Of a stretch of DNA of 64,000 bases, positions 8,702 through 16,814 are shown in pieces; the stretch's first letter is position 1, and every line of letters starts with the position of its first letter. This stretch comes from Candidatus Salinicoccus stercoripullorum (GTDB taxonomy: Bacteria > Bacillota > Bacilli > Staphylococcales > Salinicoccaceae). A program made the position numbers and the translations under genes. The notes below the pieces were generated by a model. It searched no databases. It was given only the letters and a program-made list of their open reading frames with translations, and had not been told where the DNA came from. The stretch covers positions 1 to 64,000 of the forward strand of contig DXHR01000031.1 of assembly GCA_019113295.1 (NCBI GenBank). Direction: 5' to 3'.

Positions 8702-9997
8702 ATGCTTGGAATAAACAGAGAGCTTGAAAAGCTGGAGAAATCAGGTAGACAGATAAAAGTAGGGCTTGTAGGTGCAGGTCAGATGGGAAGAGGCATGATT
8801 TCACAGATTACATCCATGAATGGGATGAAGGTCGTTGCAACATCGGATATACAGATTGATAATGTGACCCGGGCGTATGAACTGGCCGGAGTCCCTTCCG
8901 AAGAAGTAATGATCGCAGATGATCTCAGGGAAGCGGAAGAGGCGGTGAAAGTAAACAAAAGTGTTGCAATGACAGATTCCGATCTGCTGTGCCAGGTGGA
9001 TGGCATCGATGTGATTGTTGATGCAACAGGGGTTCCGGAAGTGGGTGCTTCAGTCGCCATCGGAGCAATCGAGAATAAAAAGCACATCGTCATGCTGAAT
9101 GTCGAGGCGGATATCACAGTCGGAGTCTATCTTAACAGTCTGGCAGAAGAGCAGGGCGTCGTATATACAGGGTCTGCAGGTGATGAACCGGGAGCGATAA
9201 TGGAACTGTACGATTTTGCCGATGCGCTCGGTTTTGAAGTGGTTGGGCTGGGGAAAGGAAAGAACAATCCACTGAACCTCGATGCCAATCCTGAGAGCGT
9301 CGCAGAGGCGGCAAGAAAGAAGAAATCCAACCCTAAAATGATCGCTTCATTCCAAGACGGCACCAAGACCATGGTGGAGATGAATGCGGTGGCCAATGCC
9401 ACAGGGTTCCTGCCGGACCAACCGGGGATGCACGGTTTTAAAGCCGGTGTCAAAGAACTCCCGGATATCTTCAGGCTCGAATCCGAAGGCGGACAGGTGA
9501 GGAATCATAAGATCGTCGATTTCGTTCAGGGCATCGCACCCGGTGTGTTCGCCATCATTTCATCAGAAAAAGAAGAAGTGAACGAAGAGATGAAATATTT
9601 GAGCATGGGGGAAGGGCCGAACTATGTACTTTACAGGCCGTATCACCTGACAAGTCTCGAGACGCCCCTGTCAGTTGCGAAAGCTTATCTCCATAACACA
9701 CCGACCATTGCACCATACAAAGGGATGATTGCTGAGACAGCAACAGTTGCCAAAGTCGACCTGAAAGCAGGAGACAGCCTGGATACAATCGGAGGGTATA
9801 CAATATACGGAAGAATCTACGATTATGAAGAGGCCAAATCCATGAATGCCTTGCCTATAGGACTTGTCAGCAATAAACTGGTACTGAAAAATGATGTCAA
9901 AAAAGGTGATGTCATCACTTACAGTGACGTCGACCATGATGATTCCTCCCTCATATGGAATCTCAGAAAAAAGCAGGATGAAATGCTTGAGCGGTAA
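8702..9997 (+). CDS. DRL-family NAD(P)-dependent oxidoreductase (DXP-reductoisomerase-like, SAF domain)
   Basis: 431 residues. An N-terminal Rossmann fold (GLVGAGQMG, 21-29) resembling homoserine dehydrogenase is followed by the motifs NVEAD (133-137), GSAGDEPG and GKGKNNPLN (184-192), then a C-terminal SAF domain (about 346-412). This is the architecture and motif set of the DRL family first described in Brucella, where it reduces and rearranges 1-deoxy-D-xylulose 5-phosphate to 2-C-methyl-D-erythritol 4-phosphate. Not all family members need share that reaction. It lies 19 bp after srlB and closes the sorbitol-type PTS operon, exactly where a polyol-phosphate dehydrogenase would be expected. 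A terminator follows. The likely role is oxidation of the PTS product, possibly MEP-like, running in the catabolic direction (inference). Confidence 0.85.
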   Translation: MLGINRELEKLEKSGRQIKVGLVGAGQMGRGMISQITSMNGMKVVATSDIQIDNVTRAYELAGVPSEEVMIADDLREAEEAVKVNKSVAMTDSDLLCQVDGIDVIVDATGVPEVGASVAIGAIENKKHIVMLNVEADITVGVYLNSLAEEQGVVYTGSAGDEPGAIMELYDFADALGFEVVGLGKGKNNPLNLDANPESVAEAARKKKSNPKMIASFQDGTKTMVEMNAVANATGFLPDQPGMHGFKAGVKELPDIFRLESEGGQVRNHKIVDFVQGIAPGVFAIISSEKEEVNEEMKYLSMGEGPNYVLYRPYHLTSLETPLSVAKAYLHNTPTIAPYKGMIAETATVAKVDLKAGDSLDTIGGYTIYGRIYDYEEAKSMNALPIGLVSNKLVLKNDVKKGDVITYSDVDHDDSSLIWNLRKKQDEMLER

Positions 9998-10019
9998 ATT
10001 ATGATACTTATTAGAACAG

Positions 10020-10056
10020 CCATGAATCTGTGAACAGAAGGATTCATGGTTTTTTG
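10020..10056 (+). terminator. Terminator after the DRL gene
   Basis: The 9-bp stem CCATGAATC/GATTCATGG is followed by a run of six or seven T. The next promoter starts inside the T run. Confidence 0.8.
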
Positions 10057-10082
10057 AAAAATAATATCTATATGATTATCAT
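10054..10082 (+). promoter_or_regulatory. Promoter of the galactitol-type PTS genes
   Basis: TTGAAA (10054-10059) and TATCAT (10077-10082) are separated by 17 bases, just behind the terminator. The second PTS can therefore be expressed separately from the first. Confidence 0.6.
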
Positions 10083-10167
10083 TAAAGTTACAAGAAAAAA
10101 TACAGTTTTCGGTTTCAGGTAAGTATCTGCCATATGAAAAACCGGGATGCAATGGAAGGAGAAGAAG

Positions 10168-10629
10168 ATGCAGATTGACAAAGAGCTGATGATGATCGGA
10201 GTCGATTTTAAAACAAAGGGGGAGGTTTTGGAATCGATGGGCGCAAGGCTACACGGGTTGGGATATGTCACGGATGATTTTATAGAAAATGTCCTGGACA
10301 GAGAGGAGAATTTCCCCACAGGCCTTCCCACTTCCCCCTGTGCTGTTGCCATTCCGCATACGGATACGGACAAAGTGTTGGAATCTAAAATTGCTCTGGC
10401 AATATTAAAGGAACCGGTGTCCTTTTCAAACATGGGTGATGCATCTTTAGAGGTCGATGTGAAAATCGTGTTTATGCTGGCCATAGAAGCTCCCGGCGAA
10501 CAGGTGACCACCCTGCAGAACCTGATAGAAATGGTGCAGGATGAAGGAACCGTCTCGAAGCTCGCGGCTGTACAGAGTGTCGATGAGTGCAGCAGGGTGC
10601 TGGGGGATTTCAAAGCGCAGAAAAATTAG
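10168..10629 (+). CDS. PTS EIIA subunit, fructose/mannitol/galactitol type
   Basis: About 153 residues from ATG 10168, chosen because the GGAAGGAG site lies just upstream of it. The in-frame ATG at 10147 lies before that site. The fold is the EIIA type-2 domain, with the phosphorylatable histidine in CAVAIPHTD (His64 in this numbering). It would donate phosphate to the EIIB at 12031. It is the first gene of a three-gene PTS unit with the order EIIA-EIIC-EIIB. Confidence 0.9.
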   Translation: MQIDKELMMIGVDFKTKGEVLESMGARLHGLGYVTDDFIENVLDREENFPTGLPTSPCAVAIPHTDTDKVLESKIALAILKEPVSFSNMGDASLEVDVKIVFMLAIEAPGEQVTTLQNLIEMVQDEGTVSKLAAVQSVDECSRVLGDFKAQKN

Positions 10630-10659
10630 ATTCGATTCGGACAAAAGGGGATGAGGGCT

Positions 10660-12009
10660 GTGCAGATTTTTGAAGATATAATGCAGTGGTTTCTTGATTT
10701 AGGGGCAAGTGTCATGCTCCCTATAATTTTTCTTGTTTTTGGATTGATACTGGGAGTGAAGTTCGGCAAAGCGTTTAAAGCGGCTTTGACCATCGGTGTC
10801 GGTTTCATCGGCCTTAATCTGGTGATCGGTCTCCTGACCGATAATCTCGGTCCTGCAGCTGAGGCGATGGTCGAGAGTTACGGATTATCAATGCAGACCA
10901 TAGATGTGGGCTGGCCGGCTGCTGCTGCCATAGCATATGGAACCTTTTTGGGGAGTATGGCAATCATAGTCGGCATAGTGGTAAATGTTTTACTGTTGGT
11001 GACGGGAATGACGAAAACCCTGAATGTTGATATATGGAACTTCTGGCATATCGCATTCTCCGGTTCCATCGTCTATGCCGTTACAGGGAATTTTGCATTG
11101 GGGATATTCACCATGATCACACATTCAATGCTGATCTATTACTTGGGAGATATAAGCGCAAAATATGTACAAAAATACTACGGCCTTGCCAATATGTCCT
11201 TTCCGCACGGCCTCTCAGTGGCGGGGCTTGTATTAGCGCTGCCGTTGAACTGGATATTTGACCGGATTCCCGGGCTGAATAAACTCAACCTCAGCCCCGA
11301 GTCGATACAGAAGAGATTTGGGATCTTTGGCGATAATACAGTTCTTGGATTTTTCATCGGTGTAATAATCGGCCTGCTTGCAGGCTACGGTGTAGGCGAC
11401 ACGTTGGGTCTTGGTGTGGCAACAGGTGCTGTAATGCTTCTTTTGCCAAGAATGGTCTCCCTACTTATGGAAGGGCTTTCCCCGATATCCGAGGCGGCGA
11501 CGGAATGGGTCAAAAAGAGGTTTCCCGGCAGAGAGCTTTTCATAGGAATGGACAGTGCGCTGGCAGTGGGGCATTCCTCAGTGCTGGCCGCCTCCCTGCT
11601 TCTCGTTCCGATCACTTTGCTCCTGGCAGTGATACTGCCGGGAAATACCACTCTGCCGCTCGGCGACCTGGCAACCATTCCTTTCATCATCTGCCTGATG
11701 GTGCCGGTTTTCAGAGGGGATATCTTCAGGAGTGTCATCGGAGGTGGAATCCTTCTTGCCGCTGCACTGTATATTTCTTCATGGGCGACGCCGTTCATTA
11801 CCGAAACTGCAAAAGCAGCCAACTTTGATCTGGAGGGCAATACATCAATCACAGTGCTGAGTGACGGCGGCGCATGGACAACCATCCTGTTTGGCGGCCT
11901 GGGCGACATGGCTGGCTGGATTGGCATCGGAATTGTATTTTTGATTGTTTTAGTTCTGATAGTGTATAAGAATAAAGTCAGCGACGCGAAGAGGGGACAG
12001 GAATCATAA
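10660..12009 (+). CDS. PTS EIIC subunit, galactitol (GatC) type
   Basis: About 449 residues with around 10-12 membrane segments. The family signature segments include LGVKFGKAFKAALTIGVGFIGLN, WPAAAAIAYGT and VDIWNFWHIAFSG. The GTG at 10660 is preferred because AAGGGG ends 9 bp before it. An in-frame ATG at 10651 would directly abut that site but cannot be excluded. GatC proteins carry galactitol or related polyols and pentitols. Substrate unknown here. Confidence 0.88.
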   Translation: MQIFEDIMQWFLDLGASVMLPIIFLVFGLILGVKFGKAFKAALTIGVGFIGLNLVIGLLTDNLGPAAEAMVESYGLSMQTIDVGWPAAAAIAYGTFLGSMAIIVGIVVNVLLLVTGMTKTLNVDIWNFWHIAFSGSIVYAVTGNFALGIFTMITHSMLIYYLGDISAKYVQKYYGLANMSFPHGLSVAGLVLALPLNWIFDRIPGLNKLNLSPESIQKRFGIFGDNTVLGFFIGVIIGLLAGYGVGDTLGLGVATGAVMLLLPRMVSLLMEGLSPISEAATEWVKKRFPGRELFIGMDSALAVGHSSVLAASLLLVPITLLLAVILPGNTTLPLGDLATIPFIICLMVPVFRGDIFRSVIGGGILLAAALYISSWATPFITETAKAANFDLEGNTSITVLSDGGAWTTILFGGLGDMAGWIGIGIVFLIVLVLIVYKNKVSDAKRGQES

Positions 12010-12030
12010 AACATAAAGGAGACGGAGAAA

Positions 12031-12318
12031 ATGACGAAAAAACTTTTGATAATGTGCGGCACCGGTGTAGCGACCTCGACAGTGGTGACGGGGAAAGTGA
12101 AGACCTGGCTCGAGGAGAACGGCCTGGAGGATAAAGTCTCACTACATCAGTCGAAGATAAGCGATGAAATCAACAGGATTGATGATTATGATATTGTCGT
12201 TTCCACCACCATCGTGCCGGATGACATCAGAGATAAAGTAATTGACGGTGTGCCCCTGCTTACAGGAATGGGCATAGATGAGATGTATGACAGGATTGAG
12301 AAAAGAATCAATCAATGA
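12031..12318 (+). CDS. PTS EIIB subunit, galactitol (GatB) type
   Basis: 95 residues, the usual length. The P-loop carries the phosphorylatable Cys9 in IMCGTGVATSTVV. It follows the EIIC gene by 21 bp with an AAAGGAG site and ends the operon at a strong terminator. Together with the EIIA and EIIC it makes a complete second polyol PTS in the same locus. Confidence 0.92.
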   Translation: MTKKLLIMCGTGVATSTVVTGKVKTWLEENGLEDKVSLHQSKISDEINRIDDYDIVVSTTIVPDDIRDKVIDGVPLLTGMGIDEMYDRIEKRINQ

Positions 12319-12342
12319 GTCGGAATGGAGATTGAATATGTC

Positions 12343-12388
12343 GAAAACCGGCGGATGATACAATGCATCCGCCGGTTTTCATTTTATT
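12343..12388. terminator. Strong bidirectional terminator
   Basis: A 15-bp perfect stem (GAAAACCGGCGGATG with CATCCGCCGGTTTTC) with an 8-base loop is followed by ATTTTATT. It lies between the convergent PTS and pcm genes. Confidence 0.9.
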
Positions 12389-12403
12389 ATGAACATACCG
12401 GTT

Positions 12404-12985
12404 TCATCCCCCATCCTCCTCCAGTCTGACGAACCGGACGTGCTCGAGGAAGGTGCTGCTGATATTTCCGGCTTCGTCTTTTTCGATCAGCCTGAGTTCC
12501 TGGCTGAAGGTGTCCCCGACGGGGATGACCATCCTGCCTCCGGGTGCGAGCTGGCGGGTAAGTGCAGCAGGGATTTCACGGGCGGCGGCTGTGACCATGA
12601 TCCTGTCATACGGGGCGTGTGCTTCCCATCCGCGGCTGCCGTCGCCGAGATGGAAATGGACATTGGCATATCCTTGCGAATCAAGTCTCTCTTTCGCCAC
12701 CTGGTGAAGCGGCTCTATCCTTTCAACTGTGTAGACGTCTTCTGCGAATTTTGCCAGAAGGGCGGTCTGGAAGCCGGACCCCGTGCCGATTTCGAGCACT
12801 TTGCTGTCATCTTCAAGCTCCAGGTGCAGTGTCATGTTCAAGACGAGCGAAGGCTGGGATATGGTCTGGCCGTGCCCGATGGAGAACGGCATGTCCATAT
12901 TTGCATCGTCTTTGTGTTCATCCATATATATGCTCCGGTCGAGGTTCCGGAAGAATGTTATGATTTCGTTTTTCGGATACTTCAT
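12404..12985 (-). CDS. pcm: Protein-L-isoaspartate O-methyltransferase
   Basis: 193 residues. The sequence contains the family signature PFSIGHGQTISQPSLV (substrate site) and the SAM motif VLEIGTGSGFQTALLA. The enzyme methylates isoaspartate in aged proteins as the first step of repair, in the cytoplasm. It is a single-gene unit, convergent with the PTS operon and divergent from radA. pcm is uncommon in staphylococci, and its position at the edge of the accessory block suggests it arrived with, or next to, that block (inference). Confidence 0.9.
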   Translation of the reverse strand: MKYPKNEIITFFRNLDRSIYMDEHKDDANMDMPFSIGHGQTISQPSLVLNMTLHLELEDDSKVLEIGTGSGFQTALLAKFAEDVYTVERIEPLHQVAKERLDSQGYANVHFHLGDGSRGWEAHAPYDRIMVTAAAREIPAALTRQLAPGGRMVIPVGDTFSQELRLIEKDEAGNISSTFLEHVRFVRLEEDGG

Positions 12986-13130
12986 GAAAAACTCACCTGC
13001 CTTTTTATGCCCATACCCGGATTCAGGCGGGATTATACGATGTGAAAAGAGATATAGCCGATTTTCTTTGGACTTTATCGATAATTTACCGGGCTTTCGG
13101 GAATATTATCCTCGTACAGGTGGTCCATGC

Positions 13131-13159
13131 TTTAAAATTACATTAAATAGTAATACAAT
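13131..13159 (+). promoter_or_regulatory. Candidate promoter of the radA operon
   Basis: TTTAAA (13131-13136) and TACAAT (13154-13159) are separated by 17 bases, about 40 bases upstream of radA in an AT-rich stretch. Confidence 0.45.
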
Positions 13160-13200
13160 AGTAACAATAAACAAAATTAAAATAGGAGGAATAGTGCCTG

Positions 13201-14571
13201 ATGGCTAAAGCGAAAAATGTATTTGAATGTATGGCCTGCGGATATGAGTCTCCGAAATGGGCTGGAAAATGCCCGAACTGCGGCGCATGGAACCAGATGG
13301 AGGAGAAGCTGGTGCATAAAGAGACCGCGGGCAGGGGAACATTCGGCAAACCTGAACAGCAGGAACGGCACCGGAGCCGTAAGCTGGACCGTGTCAAAAA
13401 AAGCCATACTCCGCGGACACTGACTCAGAGCGGGGAATTGGACCGCGTGCTCGGCGGTGGTATCGTAGATGGTTCACTGATTCTCATCGGCGGGGATCCG
13501 GGGATAGGGAAATCGACGATCCTGCTGCAGACGGCCCTGAAATTATCGGAAGAGCATGAAGTGCTCTATGTTTCCGGTGAGGAATCACTCGAGCAGATAA
13601 AACTGCGTGCGGATCGGCTGCTTGAAGCGAGCGACAACCTGAACGTATACAGCGAAACGAATCTCTTCCATATCCACGATGAAATCAAGAACACCAAACC
13701 TGATTTCCTCATCATAGACTCCATCCAAACCATCTTCCATCCGGACGTCACAAGTGCGCCGGGCAGTGTCGCACAAGTGCGTGAATGCACCCAAAGTCTC
13801 ATGAACATTGCGAAAAGCGGCAATATCGCTACATTCATCGTCGGCCATGTGACGAAGGAAGGTCAGATCGCAGGTCCGAGAATGCTCGAGCACATGGTGG
13901 ATACGGTCCTTTATTTCGAAGGGGACCAGCATCATACCTACCGCATCCTGAGGGCGGTGAAAAACCGCTTCGGTTCAACAAACGAAATGGGCATGTTCGA
14001 AATGAAGAATGTGGGTCTCACTGAAGTGTTGAATCCGTCGGAGATATTTCTGGAGGAACGCTCCAAGAATGTTCCAGGGTCGGCGATCGTTGCGACCATG
14101 GAAGGGACACGTGCAATGCTCGTTGAAGTGCAGGCGCTCGTTACACCGACGCATTTCCATAATCCGAGACGGATGGCAACGGGCATAGACCACAACCGCC
14201 TGTCGCTCCTCATGGCGGTGCTCGAGAAAAGTGAAGGGCTGCTCATGCAGCAGCACGATGCCTATATCAAAGTGGCCGGCGGCGGCAAACTGGAAGAGCC
14301 GGCGGTGGACCTCAGCATCATTGTGAGCATCGCCTCGAGCTTCAAAGGTTCTGCAGTACGCGGTGACGACTGTTTCATCGGCGAGGTCGGCCTGACCGGT
14401 GAGGTGAGACGCGTCACGAAAATCGACCAGCGGCTGATTGAAGCGTCGAAGCTTGGCTTCAGGCGTGCCATCATTCCGGCTTCGAACATGAAGGGTCTTG
14501 AGGTGCCTGATGGCATCGAAGTCATCGGTGCCCGGACATTGAAAGATGTCCTGAAAGCTGCTGTTAAATAA
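13201..14571 (+). CDS. radA: DNA repair protein RadA
   Basis: 456 residues. An N-terminal C4 zinc finger (Cys10, 13, 24, 27), a RecA-like domain with Walker [11 protein letters not shown], the RadA-specific KNRFG motif ([12 protein letters not shown]) and a C-terminal Lon-like domain are all present. It is a branch-migrating helicase in recombination. The AGGAGGA site lies 11-12 bp upstream; a nearer GTG is out of frame. Unlike Bacillus, no disA follows, as in staphylococci. Confidence 0.97.
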   Translation: MAKAKNVFECMACGYESPKWAGKCPNCGAWNQMEEKLVHKETAGRGTFGKPEQQERHRSRKLDRVKKSHTPRTLTQSGELDRVLGGGIVDGSLILIGGDPGIGKSTILLQTALKLSEEHEVLYVSGEESLEQIKLRADRLLEASDNLNVYSETNLFHIHDEIKNTKPDFLIIDSIQTIFHPDVTSAPGSVAQVRECTQSLMNIAKSGNIATFIVGHVTKEGQIAGPRMLEHMVDTVLYFEGDQHHTYRILRAVKNRFGSTNEMGMFEMKNVGLTEVLNPSEIFLEERSKNVPGSAIVATMEGTRAMLVEVQALVTPTHFHNPRRMATGIDHNRLSLLMAVLEKSEGLLMQQHDAYIKVAGGGKLEEPAVDLSIIVSIASSFKGSAVRGDDCFIGEVGLTGEVRRVTKIDQRLIEASKLGFRRAIIPASNMKGLEVPDGIEVIGARTLKDVLKAAVK

Positions 14572-14594
14572 GAAGATAAGGAGGTTAGGCCGGT

Positions 14595-15647
14595 ATGCTG
14601 AAATATCTGTTATATTTACTTTATTTCCTCATAGGGATTTCGCTCGGGGTATGGCTGTTCCCGGAACTGGCTCAAGCGCTGCCGGTAGCGGTGCCTGCGA
14701 TCATCGGCAATGTCCTCGTATACGGCGTGCTGGGCGGTTTGCTGTTCCTCGGTTTTTTCCTCTGGACCGTGCCGAAATTCGAGTCGCTCATAAGGAAAGG
14801 TGAGGGGCTGATCATGAACCGCAACCTTTCGGAAATCGTATTTGCCACTCTGGGAATGATCATAGGACTTTTAATTGCTGTCTTAATTTCATTATTGATA
14901 AACACTATGGACATTCCCGTTTTCGGTGATATCATTCCGTTCGTCCTTGCGGTCGTCCTGGGTTATCTCGGTTTCCAGATCGGCCTCAAGAAATTCAGTG
15001 AAGTGCTCGAGTTGCTCCCGAAAGGCGGGACGCCGAAGGATGCCGGAGAAGCGGCAGACGGGCAGAAGAAATTTCTTGATACCAGTGCAATCATAGATGG
15101 TAGAATAGTGGATGTATTGAAAACAGGATTTGTTGAAGGGGAGCTCATCATCCCGCAGTTTGTGCTTGATGAGCTGCAGCTCATCGCGGATGCGACGGAC
15201 CCGATCAAACGGGACAAGGGTAAAAGAGGTCTGGATATGCTCAATGCGTTGCAGGAACTGAGCAAAAGCGTTAATATTATGCCGGTTGCCTATGAAAAAC
15301 TTGATGTGGATCACCAGCTGATAGAACTGGCCAAAGAGGAAGATGGTGCTGTTGTCACCACAGATTACAACCTCAACAAGATCTGCCAGCTTCATCAGAT
15401 CAAAGTGCTCAATGTCAATGAACTCTCCGACGCCATCAAGATGGTCGTCATCCAGGGGGATACATTAGATCTCCTCGTGTCGAAAGCCGGGAAAGAGGAA
15501 AACCAGGGTGTCGGCTACCTCGAGGATGGTACAATGGTAGTTGTAGAGAACGGCAGGAAACTGATAAACCAGACGATAAAAGTCGAAGTGACAAGTGTTC
15601 TCCAGACCAACTCAGGGAGAATAATCTTTTCAAAGAAAGTGAGCTAA
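14595..15647 (+). CDS. yacL: PIN/TRAM domain membrane protein YacL
   Basis: 350 residues. Four N-terminal membrane spans (about 1-135) precede a PIN nuclease-like domain starting at FLDTSAIIDGRIVDVL and ending VVTTDYNLNKICQL, then a C-terminal TRAM domain. It is a probable membrane-anchored ribonuclease. It sits between radA and ispD, the conserved position in Firmicutes. RNA target unknown. Confidence 0.93.
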   Translation: MLKYLLYLLYFLIGISLGVWLFPELAQALPVAVPAIIGNVLVYGVLGGLLFLGFFLWTVPKFESLIRKGEGLIMNRNLSEIVFATLGMIIGLLIAVLISLLINTMDIPVFGDIIPFVLAVVLGYLGFQIGLKKFSEVLELLPKGGTPKDAGEAADGQKKFLDTSAIIDGRIVDVLKTGFVEGELIIPQFVLDELQLIADATDPIKRDKGKRGLDMLNALQELSKSVNIMPVAYEKLDVDHQLIELAKEEDGAVVTTDYNLNKICQLHQIKVLNVNELSDAIKMVVIQGDTLDLLVSKAGKEENQGVGYLEDGTMVVVENGRKLINQTIKVEVTSVLQTNSGRIIFSKKVS

Positions 15648-15649
15648 AT

Positions 15650-16336
15650 ATGGGATATGTTGCAGTGATACCAGCCGCCGGTCTCGGCAAGCGGATGGGT
15701 TATGATTATAATAAAGTCTTCATCCAGATCAATGAAATGGCGATCATACAGATGACGATTGAACAATTTGAAAAGGACAGGAACTGTGATGCCATCTATC
15801 TTGCGGCCAGGAAAGAAGAAATGGACAGCATGATTGACCTGTTCTCTTCATCGTACAAAGTGAAGGGTGTATTCGAAGGCGGGAACGAGCGGCAGCACAG
15901 CATCTACAATGTGCTCAAAAATATCCCCGAATGCGAATATGTCCTCATACATGACGGGGCAAGGCCGTTTGTCTCACAGGATATATTGTTTGAACTTTAT
16001 GAGAACGTCAAGCATAAGTCCGCTGTGGTCTGCGGTGTGAACGTTAAGGACACGATCAAGAGGATTGAAGATGGTAAAGTCAAAGAAACCGTTCCCCGGG
16101 ACGAGCTTTTCGTGACACATACTCCACAGGCATTTAGCTACGACCTCATCATGAGGGCCTACAGTGAAGCGGAAAAGAATAATCTGAGTGTGACGGATGA
16201 TGCAAGTATGGTGGAATCGCTGGGCGAGGACGTCCATGTCGTCACATCGAATTATGACAATATAAAAATCACGACCATGGAGGATCTGATCATGGCGGAA
16301 GCAATCATAAAAAGAATGGTGGATCATCATGTTTAG
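15650..16336 (+). CDS. ispD: 2-C-methyl-D-erythritol 4-phosphate cytidylyltransferase
   Basis: 228 residues. The nucleotide-binding signature [10 protein letters not shown], then YNK, and the segments [10 protein letters not shown] and [12 protein letters not shown] identify IspD, which joins MEP to CTP in isoprenoid synthesis. It starts 2 bp after yacL and overlaps ispF by 8 bp. Its presence shows that the organism uses the MEP route. S. aureus uses mevalonate and lacks ispD and ispF at this locus. Confidence 0.95.
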   Translation: MGYVAVIPAAGLGKRMGYDYNKVFIQINEMAIIQMTIEQFEKDRNCDAIYLAARKEEMDSMIDLFSSSYKVKGVFEGGNERQHSIYNVLKNIPECEYVLIHDGARPFVSQDILFELYENVKHKSAVVCGVNVKDTIKRIEDGKVKETVPRDELFVTHTPQAFSYDLIMRAYSEAEKNNLSVTDDASMVESLGEDVHVVTSNYDNIKITTMEDLIMAEAIIKRMVDHHV

Positions 16337-16814
16337 AATCGGACACGGTTTTGATGTACATGCTTTCGAGCGGGACAGACCGCTCATCATCGGCGGTATT
16401 GAAATCCCGCACGACATGGGCCTCAAGGGCCATTCGGATGCGGATGTCCTGCTGCATACGATGGCGGACGCGATACTCGGAGCACTCGCACTCGGTGATA
16501 TCGGAAAGTTCTTCCCGGATACCGATGAAGCGTACAAGGGTATGGATTCCAAAGTGCTGCTTGCGGAAGTTGTGGATATGATGGAGGAAAAAGGCTACAG
16601 AATCGGTAACATGGATGCTGTAATCATGGCGGAAAAACCGAAGTTCAGACCTTATATAGACGATATGCGTGAAGTGTCCGCCTCCCTTTTGAAGACGGGA
16701 GCAGGCAATGTTAACATTAAGGCGACGACTACAGAAAAGCTCGGGTTTACCGGCAGAGGAGAGGGCATCGCAAGCGAAGCGGTGGTCCTACTTGAAAAAA
16801 TGGAGGAATCATAA
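16329..16814 (+). CDS. ispF: 2-C-methyl-D-erythritol 2,4-cyclodiphosphate synthase
   Basis: 161 residues. The metal-binding [11 protein letters not shown], the [25 protein letters not shown] region (split here by description) and the C-terminal [17 protein letters not shown] are all intact. It forms the cyclodiphosphate in the MEP pathway as a homotrimer. It overlaps ispD upstream and shares one base with gltX downstream, so the three are translationally coupled. Confidence 0.97.
   Translation: MFRIGHGFDVHAFERDRPLIIGGIEIPHDMGLKGHSDADVLLHTMADAILGALALGDIGKFFPDTDEAYKGMDSKVLLAEVVDMMEEKGYRIGNMDAVIMAEKPKFRPYIDDMREVSASLLKTGAGNVNIKATTTEKLGFTGRGEGIASEAVVLLEKMEES

Noticed and set aside
1864..12985. 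Mobile genomic island with integrase and attachment sites
   Set aside because: No recombinase, transposase, tRNA end or flanking direct repeat could be seen, so only an accessory block is claimed.
15650..16814. ispD and ispF as part of the proposed branched-polyol pathway because both involve MEP
   Set aside because: They lie in the conserved housekeeping operon between yacL and gltX, in their ancestral place, and are biosynthetic.
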